From Welwitschia mirabilis (Eukaryota; Gnetophyta; Gnetopsida; Welwitschiales), in the NCBI GenBank assembly GCA_051453625.1, contig JBOZIK010000001.1, forward strand, positions 84,246,230-84,310,229: a stretch of 64,000 nucleotides of DNA, written 5' to 3'. Below the pieces are notes generated by a model. It made no database searches, had not been told where the DNA came from, and saw only the letters and a list, made by a program, of their open reading frames with translations. Made by a program: the position numbers and the translations under genes. Position 1 is the stretch's first letter. Every line of letters begins with the position of its first letter. This document shows positions 1 through 11,096 of this stretch, one piece after another.

Positions 1-940
1 TCTATGGATTTGGAGATCTATGTTTTACATGAACCCATTATGAGAATCTTGTAAATCATAATCTACCTTGTTGTTAAGTACTTGTACTAAGTTTTGTTGA
101 CTACCCCTTTGTAAGCCTCACATATAATCATTTGATTGACCATTAATACTAGCATTAGGTAAGAAACTTTTATCTGACCAAGGTAACCAATTATTTGAAC
201 CTTAGAGAGTGATGCTCTCTATTGTGAGTTGCAAGATCATGGGACCAAACCTCTAGGAAGAAAATAAAAACATATATGCATAATTATGATAATCTTGATT
301 CCTTGTATTTTTTTGAAACTAGCTTACTTAATATGTTTTGAGATAACATTAAAGAAGATAATTTCGATTGATGAGTAGTCATGTTCATTTTCCTTGTGAT
401 GTAGTCTCCTATCCTGCTCTTAGAAACCCTTACCTACCTGTTTTATTGTCATGGACCATACTAGGAACTATGTTAGATAATAGTTCCTATACCATACTTG
501 CATGTGAAAGAACTAATGTAACTAGAGATGCATGAAAAATTGAAGGATGTAATGCTAAAATAAATGTTATTTTATGTGCTTTTATTGCTTATTAGATGTT
601 ACTAGTTAAAAGACTTTGTCATCTAAAGCTCTAAAATAGTTTTTGGCATGAATTCAATGATCTACTTAAGTTTACTTGGGAACTATAGAAATACGTTTAT
701 TTGCTCTTACATGAAAATATTTCATGTGTTAGTTTTATTCCTCTTACAAGAGTTGGTTGAGAGACATGCTTATGTGTACTTTATAAATAGTAATGGATAA
801 TAGTTAGTTTATATTTTATTTAATGCTATGGATATCTATCATCCATTTACTTACTTCAATTATTTGTAGTATTATTATAGTTAATTATTTATGGGCTTTC
901 ATAAGTAATAAAGAATTTAAATATTTAGAATTTTAATAAG
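1..940 (+). mobile_element. Divergent Tekay-type LTR fragment, plus orientation
   Basis: Several blocks match, in the same order, the reverse complement of the LTR at 44303-45995. The clearest are the stretch containing gagagtgatgctctctattg near 205-225 followed by agatcatggga, the GGTAACCA block near 181, the aaagaagataat block near 350, and the accatactaggaactat block near 455. The LTR therefore lies in the opposite orientation to the full-length Tekay element and its 5' part falls outside the window. The right end is approximate because no clear LTR terminus or primer site was found after about 940. Assignment to the family is by hand alignment and the divergence is high. Confidence 0.5.
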
Positions 941-3020
941 ATTATCATAGTAGAGAATACATGTGAGAAACAATAATCTGTATTCATTAGGAGCATTTGA
1001 ATAAGGAAAGATAAATGTTAATCCTTGTGAAAAAGCCCCAAAACATTAACCCTTAAAAACACATAAAATGGTGTCTATCTACATCTCTATGTCTATTATA
1101 GAAGAAATCCTCAATGCCTTATACTATAATCTTAATTGAATTTGAAAATGTCATTGAGATATTTTTTTTGAATACTTTCATAACCCTTCTTTATTATTTG
1201 GATCTATTTGCTTAAGAATCACTTACTCCTAGAACATCTGTGAAGAAAAACATTATATTCTTGTACACTTCATTTTCTCCATCTAATTTTTAAATGCATC
1301 ACTCCTTTTGATAAGTACTTGATAGTATGATTTATAAGGAAAAGTCAACTCACTCATTTACCTTCTATCTTCCATCAATTATTTAAAATTGGTTGTGTGC
1401 TATCTTATAACCTCCTATTCTGCTTGTATGTACTGTCTATTCCTGTCCTTACTATCTTTATAAGCCTTATTTCTCCATGTGTCTTTCACACTTATGCCTT
1501 ACTCCCTAACATTCTAATTAGCATCTCCATGTATACTCTCCACACTATGTTTCCTGATCCATTGGTCAACCTCCCATGTCATTTTGTTTTTACTTATGTC
1601 TATCCTCATATTAATTCACATGTAGTCTCTCTTCCTCTATACATGATCCATCTTCCATGCACATTGCTATTTCATCTTTCTAACTATTAATCTAGTACTC
1701 CTTCCTCTATTTGATCATGTTCCTCCATCATACTACTTTTCTAATGTCCCTCTACACGAATTATACTTCCCTTTGTATTCATGTCCAACTTATCCATCTC
1801 CATCTTAGTGCCACTCTTCCTCTGCACTGTGCTTATCTTGCATGCCTCCTTTCTTTCGCCTCTACATTATTATTTAAGTTTAGCACTATGCCTCGTGTAT
1901 CCTTGGTGCACTGTCTCCCTATGAACTATTTTATTTAAACACTGCCCTAACTAGGTCTCTCTCTTTAAATCCCTCTACCATCTCTATGTCTTTCACAACA
2001 CATCTACCATTGTTAATGCCCATTAATTCTCTACTATACATGTCAACTAATAAGTATAGGCAATCTCTCCTTAATTCACCAAATATTGTTATGCACTTAT
2101 CTAGCTAACAGGCTAGAGATAAGATGGAAAATAAGAAGGTGCTTAGTTTAAATCTTTGAAGTGTAAATAAATAAAAATAAAACATTTTATTTAGTTAGAC
2201 CATAGGAGTGTATTTTTTCTTGCATCATAAGTAGAAATTCCCTAACTAGTAAATCCAAAATGTAGTATTAACTTTAATTTACCCATAATAAAATTTCTTG
2301 ATAAGCTTCCTTAACCATGAGAATCTACTTAATAAGTAAGCATCTATAGACTTGACTTGTTATAATGGGTTATAGGTTCTACTTGATATAATGGGCCATT
2401 AAATAATAATTTTATTACTTATGGCATTTCTTTGTGATTTAATTAATGTACTATAAGAATCCATAGAATTTACTTCTTAATATGCTAATTAATTGATGGG
2501 TGTTGTGGTGTTTAAATGCTACCTTATAACTCTAGTGTAAAAAAAATATAAACTATTAGATACTATAACTTAAAGCTATATCTAAGGTATTAACATATCA
2601 CATAAATGATATTTTTTATGATGTATATTAAAGATGGATATTAAAAACCCCTTTTATAAGAAGAAGGATATTCACTTGGCCATTTACTAAATTTTTGTAT
2701 AGCTTTATTCCTTGGTTTAAGTTATGAGACTACTTGATCATCTTTAACTTGATTTATTTTTGGCTTCCATAGGTGTTACCATGATTAAGTAATTATTTAC
2801 TTTTGGTTTTCATGTAATAAATATTGGATTTAGATAATCTTAAGATATTTAATATCTATAATTAATATCCTTAATTATTTTATGGTAAAATATCAATTAT
2901 GTTAATATGATGCTTGTTTTAGTCATATACTTTATTACCTCATCATTTTAAAGATTAATAAATGCTATCAAAAATGAAGACTAAGTCAATTAAAAAAAAA
3001 TTAAAGTAAGAGGAAAATAT
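941..3020. other. Unassigned region with a C/T-rich block
   Basis: I recognise no gene here. Positions about 1390-1990 are rich in C and T on the plus strand and have fewer A/T runs than their surroundings, which leaves two stop-free stretches (1397-1690 and 1711-1938). Their translations are low-complexity, rich in Leu, Ser, Pro, His and Cys, and resemble no family I know. The rest is AT-rich with no terminal repeats or coding motifs that I can see. Confidence 0.4.
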
Positions 3021-3030
3021 NNNNNNNNNN
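3021..3030. other. Assembly gap (10 N)
   Basis: Ten unknown bases at the junction between unassigned sequence and the Tat/Athila-like post-pol fragment. Confidence 0.95.
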
Positions 3031-4151
3031 TCACCCTCTTGCAATTATACCATAATGTGCTATTGCAAGCATATCGGGGCAAATTTTCCTAATAGGATCC
3101 TTTGTCAGTATGATGTAATAGCTATGGAAACTCCACCAAATGATTAGTTAGTCATGATCTAGCTTTGGCTTATAGGTCCTTATTTTCTTAGCAGTGGTTG
3201 AACGCTCTTCATCATAATGAATGATGCTATTCAAGACTCCATTAACTAAAAACTCCCATCCCTTTGAGGCATAGACTTCATAAGCATACAAGTATATTAA
3301 TCATTGAATGATATATTATTAAAGTACTATGGTTGTCATATCTGAAGATGGATTGAATTATAGTTCAAATATGACTTGATACCTTGAAAAACATAACCAT
3401 TAGATATTGTCATTAGCTCTATCCTTGGGGAAGATACTTTATGATATTCTACATTAAATTATGCATTTTTATATTAAGTATCTTTATAATCTTTACTAAT
3501 AAGTTTTGCTAAGTTTGAATTTTGGGAAAAAAGTTATTCTTCTTCATGTTATATCTTGTCCATTTTTATTTTTGTCTTATCTTAGTTTATTGGATTATCT
3601 TCTCAAAGTTATTCTTCCTACCTTTTCCAAAATAATTCTTTAGACTTCATCATTTTGTAGTCTAGTTATTACATTTTTCATTACTTGATTACTATGCATA
3701 AAATCAAATTGACCTTTACCTTGATCATCCTTTATTATAATAGCATTAATGATTTTCTTTCCTTAACAATCTTTCTTTTTTTATAACCTGTTCTATCTCT
3801 TAACCTAACAATCATGAAATCTTGCCCTACTTTATCTTTCCTTCATAGTTTACACAACTTAAGATGACCTGCTCATTCAATTAGGGGGTTATACATATAT
3901 ATTACATGATTTGTGAGCCAAAATTTTTTACCAAATATGTGCAATGATGTTGAACTAATGATTCATAATATACATCAATTTCACTTGTGATGTTTTATAG
4001 ATTTTATGATGTTTTATAGATTTTATGTATTTCACATGTTTTATTCTTAATTATAATGATATTAATGTTTTAAGTTTCTTTTTATGAGTTAATTCACAAC
4101 TTGTTATCTACTTACTTTATTAAGAACTAATAAATGCTAAGTGAGGGGCTA
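3031..4151 (+). mobile_element. Post-pol internal remnant of a Tat/Athila-like element
   Basis: Positions about 3075-3225 align with the post-pol regions of the elements at 29-36 kb (34035-34175) and 51.6-62 kb (59250-59385), sharing the order ...tttgtcagtatgat, ggaaactcc, cagttagtcatg, and a purine/pyrimidine block with gtggttg. The segment ends in a purine-rich stretch (aagtgaggggcta, about 4139-4151) in the position of a polypurine tract, directly before a TG that starts an LTR. No integrase or other coding motif is left, so this is only the 3' internal end of an element. Confidence 0.5.
3988..4025. repeat. Two perfect 19-bp tandem units
   Basis: The unit tgatgttttatagatttta occurs twice head to tail (3988-4006 and 4007-4025). 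It is a local tandem duplication, probably from replication slippage. Confidence 0.9.
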
Positions 4152-4940
4152 TGTTTCATAGCCAAATTGACCTATTTAATATAGTTATGGCATATATTTT
4201 TAGGTCCTACTAATATGTTTTCTAAGTATTTATGCAAATTATACAAAGCTTCCATATAGGTTAAAATATGCAATAATTTCCAATACAAGAAGCTACTTTT
4301 ACATGATGATAGATCTAAGCAATTTGATCAATATAACATGATTGTCCTCTATGTTGGGGGGATAACAGTTAGCATATTATGGTTATCAAGTATGTCATGG
4401 GGATGACAAACAAGATGATAGTCAATGTAATTGACACATGCTGAGAATCATTTAGTAGATATGGTGGTCATCCTATATGTTGTGGGGATTATACTATGGA
4501 TGATAGTCGATATCATTTGTAAAGTTAATTAAATTATTATAAAAGGATGGATTTAACTCAGACCTCTTTATTTCACACCTCTTAGCTACATTTAACCATC
4601 TATCTCAACCTATAAATAAAACCTTTTAGACCCTATTCCAAATTATGTTTTGTCATCTACATTCTTGTAATGATTGAAGATTGTCAGAGATGAGAAGATC
4701 CATCTTACTTATGAAAAGGACTGCCTTGTTATTAGGCAATAAATATTGCATTGAGGAGTTATTATTATAAGTGGATGTACTTTAATTTTAATAATAAAAA
4801 TATTAATTAAATTGAAACTATTTTTAAATGCTTTATCATTCTTCTTTATATCTTATCTTAATTGCAATTTAAGTAACATAAGTTTATAATTGAAATAGAT
4901 ACCAATGTAGTGATAGTAGATTGGAAATTTTGTTAATTCA
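4152..4940 (+). mobile_element. Divergent LTR (family C), 3'-truncated
   Basis: The segment begins TGTTTCATAGCCAA after a polypurine-like tract. That matches the LTR starts at 35196 (TGTTACATTGCCAA) and 51596 (TGTTACGATGCCAA). It carries a TATA-like ctataaataaaa near 4610 and the block agatccatctta, which the related LTRs also have downstream of their TATA. It stops where another LTR begins at 4941 and is shorter than its minus-strand relative at 6000-7497, so it is probably truncated by that insertion. Confidence 0.5.
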
Positions 4941-5999
4941 TGTTGCGCTACTAATTTGTGATCATTTAATGGGGTTTTATGAGCTATTTTGTAGGACATT
5001 TGCATAGGTTTATGTGCAATGTTAAGGATTTTGAAGAATTTATAAAAAGATCTCAGAAATATGTAATTCTTAGCAAGATTTAATGCATTTAAGGCACATT
5101 CTAATACACAGAGCTTTAGAGGAAGATTTTTAATAGAAAAAGCTAACCTTTTGCTAAGTTAGATGATAAAGAAGACCATCACTGACAAGCAAGATGATGA
5201 TACCATTAACTACTGATGTGGACTACTGAGTCATCTTCTTAGTTACATTTTGTAATAAGTTGTCATCCCTCATGTCATTCGAATGATAATCAGGATCACA
5301 CTAATCTTGTAACCAATACTGATAGCCGATCCTTGACCATTTTATTTGTTACTTATTTGTAAAAGAGCCTGTTTTTGGAGTGCCTTTTGTTTGTTATTTT
5401 TTGCTGTGTTTTCCTATAAATAAGTCCCCATTCAAATCTCCTAACTATCTTCATTGCACTAGAAATTCTTATGACAGGAGATCAAAGGACGAGAGATCCA
5501 TCTCGAGTGTTGCAAAAAGACATTCTCTTAGTGAAGGGCTATGTATCCTCCATTAAGGCCCAACTATTTTCTAATCTAGATGTTGTTACCTCTTTAATAT
5601 AAACTCTGTTTTCATGTTTTCATATTAGATTATCTAATGTTTCTTATGGTTTATATTTCCCTTGATCTAGTGACAATTTCTTAGGTAATATAGATTATCA
5701 AGGGTAACCTTTATCAAGGCTCAAAGAAACTAGTTTAGATTCATTCTACATTCATTTAAGATTAGATTACACTTTGCATTTGCATAGCATCCTTTATTTT
5801 CTGCATTATTCTTTAGTTTTGGTTACCTTACTTCTTTGTGAAAAGAAATTCAAGTATTACCTCATAGTCTTCAACAAGTATACAATATTTGAGTTCACTC
5901 CCACTCATACTAGTGTGCTATATTATGTAAGAAATCTATTTTATTTATGAAATAATAGAATCCTTTTAAGTATAAATGCTTGTACAAATATACATCACA
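4941..5999 (+). mobile_element. Tat/Athila-like LTR, family A, possibly a solo LTR
   Basis: The sequence starts TGTTGCGCTACTAATTTGTG and ends in ...atcaca. It aligns along its length with the LTR at 35196-36277 and with 29423-30441, including the ATGGGGTTTTATGAGC block, the TATA region, the ggagatccatctc block and the terminal ...cttgtacaaata segment. No primer-binding site follows and no polypurine tract precedes it, which fits a solo LTR or a broken element. The flanking five bases (attca and atagg) do not form a clear duplication. Confidence 0.75.
5415..5422 (+). promoter_or_regulatory. LTR TATA box
   Basis: TATAAATA lies in the middle of the family A LTR at the same place as in the other copies (7894, 29905, 35697). 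It is followed by a C/T-rich stretch typical of a start region. This marks the likely U3/R boundary. Confidence 0.45.
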
Positions 6000-7497
6000 A
6001 TAGGAAGTTAACCCAAATGTCATACTCTAGAGAGGAAATTTAAGTATAAAGTTAGAAGATTACTTTAATTAAAAAGAGAGAAACTAAAATGATTTTCTAT
6101 TCTAAGTTTAGAATAATAAATTAATAAAAATGTAATGATGCAATAAATGAATGCAAGATGTAAAGATGAATGCTATTCAGATGCAGATACTAACTAAGTG
6201 CATCAACGTGTTATCATCTAAGTTAATTTTCATAAACTATATCAATCATAAAGAACTGTTACTTAGTTGCAGTTAACATAAACTATAAGAAACATTAAAA
6301 AGTAATTTTGTAAAGAACACTTGAATCAATATCTTTATTAATTAAAATGTTCACATCATCTTATAAAGTAAGAACTCATCAATGAAGGAGACATAACTCA
6401 ACATCAAGAGATGTTATTCTCTATAACTAAGATGGATCCCTTATCCAAGATGCTCTAATGTCAAAAGAAATTTTAATGTAACCAAAGATAACAAAGAAGG
6501 AATCTAAGTCAGGTATTTATCAATTTAGGATGAAGATTAAGATCATTAAAGAATTGTAATAGAGAAAAGGCCATTACATTAATGATTTCATAATTGATGA
6601 AGTTCATTTTACATTCATTATAGGTATCATTCACTGGGGTACCATGTGGATGATTAGGTGGATGACAAGTAATCTTGATTTCTAATGGCTACTTATCCTC
6701 CATATGCCTTCTTAGTGAGACAGTTAAGTTTCATGAATTTGATGTTATTTTGAGCATCGTTTGGATGACTAGGTGGATGACTAATAGTTATTAATTTATA
6801 AATTTTATTTCTTTTATTTTTGGTAGTCATCCTAAGTATGTTTGAATGACGAGATGGATAACAGCTGATCTTCAGTATTCTCTACTTGCTTACATCATAG
6901 TTGTCTTTCTTCTTGGCATACGAAGCTTTCTCCTACTAGAATTAATATTTCTTCATCTTTTATAGGTACATTGATTAAGATATACATTCTCCTAAACTTA
7001 ATCATGGCTTTTGAGTTAATTGATACATCTTGTATCTTCTAAAGGATTTAAATTTGATAGTGTACTCTGTTATCCTCTAGATCCATCTTTAAAATGTGGT
7101 TTGGCTACTTCAATGGTTATCATTCTCTAAGTATCATCTATATGATAGGGTGAATGACTATTAGCAAAAATGTAATTTCTCTATTCATTGATTCTATTAC
7201 TCATCCTCTTAAATTTCATCTAAATGATGAGGTGGACAAAACTCTCTTATTCATCTTCTAGCCTTCTTGATTATGAACTATCATTTTGAAATGTATTCTT
7301 AATGCTTTGAAGAGATTAAGAAGTTTGGAATGTATGTCAAAAATCATTCTTAAATGGTTAAAATGTTGGAAAACTATCTTTCTTTGTTCATCACAATGGC
7401 TACTCCACTTTTACTCTTAATTAATTAAAAACCTACTTAAATAGACCTAAAATATTCTCTTAACATGATGTTAATATCATTTATTTAACTCGTAACA
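6000..7497 (-). mobile_element. Divergent LTR (family C), minus orientation
   Basis: Read on the minus strand it begins TGTTACGAGTT at 7497 after a purine-rich tract (…agtgaaggtcta). It follows the same order as 4152-4940: a tattttaggtc block, then gatccatctta, then a run ending aattaataaagat. It ends abruptly at about 6000 next to the family A LTR, without the terminal segment expected of the family. The TCATCC-type dispersed motif occurs several times here in minus orientation (for example near 6640, 6755, 6835, 7140 and 7220). Confidence 0.5.
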
Positions 7498-7737
7498 TAG
7501 ACCTTCACTAAGCATTTGTCAGTCCCTAACAAAAAAAAAATGAAAAATAAATGAAGCAAGAAAAATTAGAAAAAGGATAAAGCATAACATCCTAGCATAA
7601 AAGATTTTACATTGTTAAAGATACAATGGATGTTAAGAAGATATTTCAATCTAATAACATGAAAAAGATATGTGTTAAATTCAGAATTATATTTTTAGTT
7701 GTAAGGAAAACATATTTTCAATTAACAAATTTATTTC
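7498..7737 (-). other. Probable internal sequence of the minus-strand family C element
   Basis: This lies upstream, on the minus strand, of the LTR starting at 7497 and begins with a polypurine-like tract, so it should be the 3' internal end of that element. It is A-rich and I see no coding motif. It is cut off by a gap. Confidence 0.35.
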
Positions 7738-7837
7738 NNNNNNNNNNNNNNNNNNNNNNNNNNNNNNNNNNNNNNNNNNNNNNNNNNNNNNNNNNNNNNN
7801 NNNNNNNNNNNNNNNNNNNNNNNNNNNNNNNNNNNNN
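7738..7837. other. Assembly gap (100 N)
   Basis: The right flank resumes inside a family A LTR at the point equivalent to about 5359 in the copy at 4941. Roughly 418 bp of LTR should be missing if the copy is complete, so 100 is not the true gap length. Confidence 0.9.
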
Positions 7838-8466
7838 GTAAAAGAGCATGTTTTTAGAGTGCCTTCTATTTGTCATTTTCTGCTATGTTTTCTTATAAAT
7901 AAATCCCTCTTTAAATCTCCTCTCTATCTTCATCACATTGGAAATTCTTATGATATGAGATTAAAGGGTGGGAGATCCATCTCAAGTTTGTAGAAAGGCA
8001 TTTCCTTAGTGGAGGGTTTTGTATCATCCATTGAGGCTTAACTATTTTATAACCAAAATGATTTATTACTTTTTAATATAAAATTTATTTTCTTTATTAC
8101 ATATTAGTTTGTCAGATGTCCCTTATGGTTTATGTTGTCTTTTATCTAGTGACAAGTTCTTAGGTGATATAGATTATTAAGGTTAACCTTTGTTAAGGCT
8201 AAAGGAAAGTAGTTTAGTCCCATTTTGCACTGCATATAGATTAGTTACATTTTGGATTTGCATTACATCCTTTATTTTATTCATTAATCTTAAATTTTAA
8301 TTTCCATTTTAGTTGTGAAAAAAAACCCAAATCTCATCTCATAATCTTTAACACGAATATGACATTTGGGTTAACCTCCACTTATACTAGTGTGTTGTAT
8401 TGTACAAAGATGTCTCTCTTATTTTATGAATGATAAAATCCTTTTAAATATAAATGCTTGTATAAA
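7838..8466 (+). mobile_element. Family A LTR, 3' two thirds (5' LTR of a broken element)
   Basis: It aligns with 5359-5999 and with 29850-30441, including the TATA region (TATAAATA at 7894-7901), the ggagatccatctc block and the conserved gacatttgggttaac segment near its end. The sequence just after it (aaggctactaa) matches the start of the leader in the element at 29-36 kb, so this is a 5' LTR. The primer-binding site seen in that element is absent here. A short deletion appears to have removed it. Confidence 0.7.
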
Positions 8467-8690
8467 TGTACTTACCAAGAAAGGCTACTAAAGAGTAAAA
8501 GGATTATCATTATTTAGATGAGTATATTAGATTTTTGTTTGGTATTTTATCCATAGTAATGTTGTATTTTATTAGGAATCATAGTTTTTATTTTCTGTTT
8601 GTAGTTTCAGTTTTAGTTTTTTGACGATGTCCTCTCCTTTTTTATGCTTACAATAGATAAGATAATATTCTACAATTTTACTTTTTATTT

Positions 8691-8790
8691 NNNNNNNNNN
8701 NNNNNNNNNNNNNNNNNNNNNNNNNNNNNNNNNNNNNNNNNNNNNNNNNNNNNNNNNNNNNNNNNNNNNNNNNNNNNNNNNNNNNNNNNN
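8691..8790. other. Assembly gap (100 N), probably false
   Basis: The 19 bases before the gap (8672-8690) are identical to the 19 bases after it (8791-8809), starting acaattttactt. This is expected when two contigs overlap but were scaffolded with a default spacer. Confidence 0.8.
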
Positions 8791-8941
8791 ACAATTTTAC
8801 TTTTTATTTTTAGTTTTTATGTTTATATTTTAGTTAATAAAATTAGTTTTTGATCATCTAAAAGAATAGAAGAACAACAAATAGCATTTCTTTTTAGTTT
8901 TCAGCATTCTACTCTGTTTTTAGTTTTTTGCTTTCTCTGTT

Positions 8942-8980
8942 AGTCATCCTTTCTATCATCCTCATGATAGATAGGATGAT
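8942..8980. repeat. Copy of the dispersed TCATCC...GGATGA palindrome
   Basis: The core atcatcctcatgatagat is followed by aggatgat, giving ATCATCC/GGATGAT arms around a short loop. The same unit recurs in the other Tat/Athila-like leaders and LTRs of the window. Confidence 0.7.
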
Positions 8981-9230
8981 GGTGTTTTTTTTATTTATTT
9001 TCTATTCTTTTCTATTTGTAGTATGCTATAACATGGTCAACATAGAAAAGAGATATTAGAAAGAAAGGTTGTTTATAGATAAAAATATTATAGAATGACT
9101 TGTAAATATCAAAAAAGAATCAGAAAAATAGTCTCTAGGTGCATACAATTCTTCTTTTGAGTTTACTTTTTCTAAATTAGAACTCCTTAAAGAAAACCTT
9201 ATAGAAGGACAAAACTAGTTTAAAATGTCA

Positions 9231-10204
9231 AGTACTTCCCAAAAAATAGAATCAAGTTGTAGATTTTATATCCCTAATCCTAACGCAAATCTAACCTTGA
9301 GGGAATCACTAGCCAATAAAAAATAAGAGATTCAAATCCTTTTTATCTACTCCCAGGAGATGATGTTGATTAAAAAACCTTCATGCCTATCCAACTTTTA
9401 GTGGAGAAAATGATGAGGATTTCCTTCAACATATTGTAGATATAGAGCAATTAATCTTACCTTGGGATATGAAAAGAAAAAAATTAGTAATAGAATATAC
9501 ATGGTAATTTTTCCCATAACATTAAAGGGTAGGGCTAAAAATTAGCTAAAACCATCATCTACAAAAGCTTAAAAACTTGGGATCAAGTCTAAGAAACATT
9601 TATCAAAAGATTTATGAGTGAAGAAACTATTAAAAAAAGAAAAAAGGAAGTAACAAAATTTCAATAAAAATAAAATAAGGATTATTCTTTCACATATGAA
9701 CATTTCTTTGTAGCAATCCATTTTAATCTAGTAGATGTTTTTTTTATGAGAAGAACTAGTAAACTACTTCTATAATGGATTAAATCCCTACACAAAACAA
9801 CTTATATATTTTTCTTATAGTGGAAACCTCATGAACCTCACATTAGAAAATGCCTAGACAAAATTAGAATAACTTATGAAGTTAGTCAAACTTGGTCAAC
9901 ATCCAAATACAACCACATTGTAGGCTAAATTATCACATATTTAAATAAGGTAAAAAAAAGGTAAATTACAATCCTATAAATTTGATCCAAAATTTTACAA
10001 AAACCTTGGATAAGTATACTAAAACAATTGTATATGCCAAATCAACAACTGAGAAGAATGTTGTGCTGACTTATGACTTATGTGAGGATAATTATAACAT
10101 CACTAAAAACTGTACTCTATTACTAGCATAAAAAGAAAGAATACATGAATAAGTTTGTGCTTTTAATTAAACACATCAAAAATTCCAAAATAAAAATCAG
10201 GTAC
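9231..10204 (+). pseudogene. Broken gag of a Tat/Athila-like Ty3/gypsy element
   Basis: Gag is the capsid polyprotein of the retrotransposon. Fragmentary frames read as its conserved N-terminal part. Near 9385-9470 the peptide AYPTFSGENDEDFLQHI matches the Tat/Athila motif in which a P/F-G/E stretch precedes an acidic run. It is paralleled at 53800-53880 by AYPTFLGEPEEDPFQHLI. Near 10070-10125 a degraded zinc knuckle reads YDLCEDNYNITKNC, with the first Cys and the His changed to Tyr. There are many stops and at least one frame change, and the gene runs into a gap at its 3' end. No pol follows on the other side of the gap. Confidence 0.6.
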
Positions 10205-10304
10205 NNNNNNNNNNNNNNNNNNNNNNNNNNNNNNNNNNNNNNNNNNNNNNNNNNNNNNNNNNNNNNNNNNNNNNNNNNNNNNNNNNNNNNNNNNNNNNNN
10301 NNNN
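10205..10304. other. Assembly gap (100 N)
   Basis: Unknown bases between the gag remnant and a purine-rich tract. No overlap of the flanks is visible. Confidence 0.9.
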
Positions 10305-11096
10305 ATAAGATAGAGGGGAAAAAGGTGAAAAAAGAAAAAATATAAAAAGATGAAGAGATAAAGGAGAAGGGAAAGAGAGGAGAGTTGGAGAAGAATAGAA
10401 GAGAATGTGAGATAGATGAAGGAAAGAAGAAAAGAAGGTATGGAAAGTATAGAAGAAATGAAGAGAATGGAAAAAGAGAAGAGAGGATGAATAGAAAGAG
10501 AAAAGAAAAGGAGCAAAGAAAAATAAAGAAAGAGTAATAAGGAGGAAGAAGTAAGAGAAGAAGAAAAGAAGAAGGATGAGAGAAAGAGAAAAAAAGAGAG
10601 GGATTAAAGAGAACTTACCTTGGATGTTAGGACTGGAGGTTATCTTATCACATAATATGAAAAGTTATCTATTTGAAACCTAATATCTCTAGTATTCCTT
10701 ACCTAATACATGACACTATTGAGTCCTTATTAGAAGAACAAGTAAAGGAAAAACCTAATTTCAACACCAAAAAGTGGAGGATCAATTATTAGAAGAAAAC
10801 TATGGTCGTAGAGAAATTTAAAGCTCTTAATAAAGGAGAAAAGGCTAATAAGAAATAAAAATTTCATGTCTTAAGCATGAAAGAACCCTATCTTCCATGT
10901 CGCTACATGAAAGAGAAGAACGGTCAAGAAAAGATGGAAAAGGAATAAAAATGGAAGGAGAAGAAGGAAAAAGAGGATAAGATAAATAGAAGAGAAAATA
11001 GAAGAGGAAGGAATGGAAAATAAGGGTAGAAAGAGAAAAGGAAGGTAGGGAAAGGAAGAAAAGATGAAGAGAGGATAGGTAGTGAGAGGTTTCCCC
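10305..11096. repeat. Purine-rich tract in two blocks
   Basis: Positions 10305-10600 and 10905-11090 consist almost only of A and G on the plus strand, in irregular gaagaag/aagagag/ggaagg runs. They are separated by about 300 bp of mixed sequence (10610-10900). Stop-free stretches on the opposite strand (10163-10516 and 10845-11114) are a by-product of the composition. No family motif is visible. The tract ends where the copia LTR begins at 11097. Confidence 0.6.

Larger units (their letters stand above)
8467..9230 (+). mobile_element. Untranslated leader of a Tat/Athila-like element
   Basis: It starts with aaggctactaaagag and runs parallel to 30466-31190 of the 29-36 kb element, through the block ending in taggtgcatacaat. 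It is T-rich and carries copies of the dispersed TCATCC...GGATGA motif (near 8620-8668 and 8942-8980). It contains an artefactual gap at 8691-8790. No reading frame is supported. Confidence 0.6.

Noticed and set aside
10163-10516. Minus-strand frame of 117 codons over a gap and the purine tract
   Set aside because: The Leu/Ser/Phe-rich translation is the shadow of A/G-only sequence and includes 34 unknown residues.
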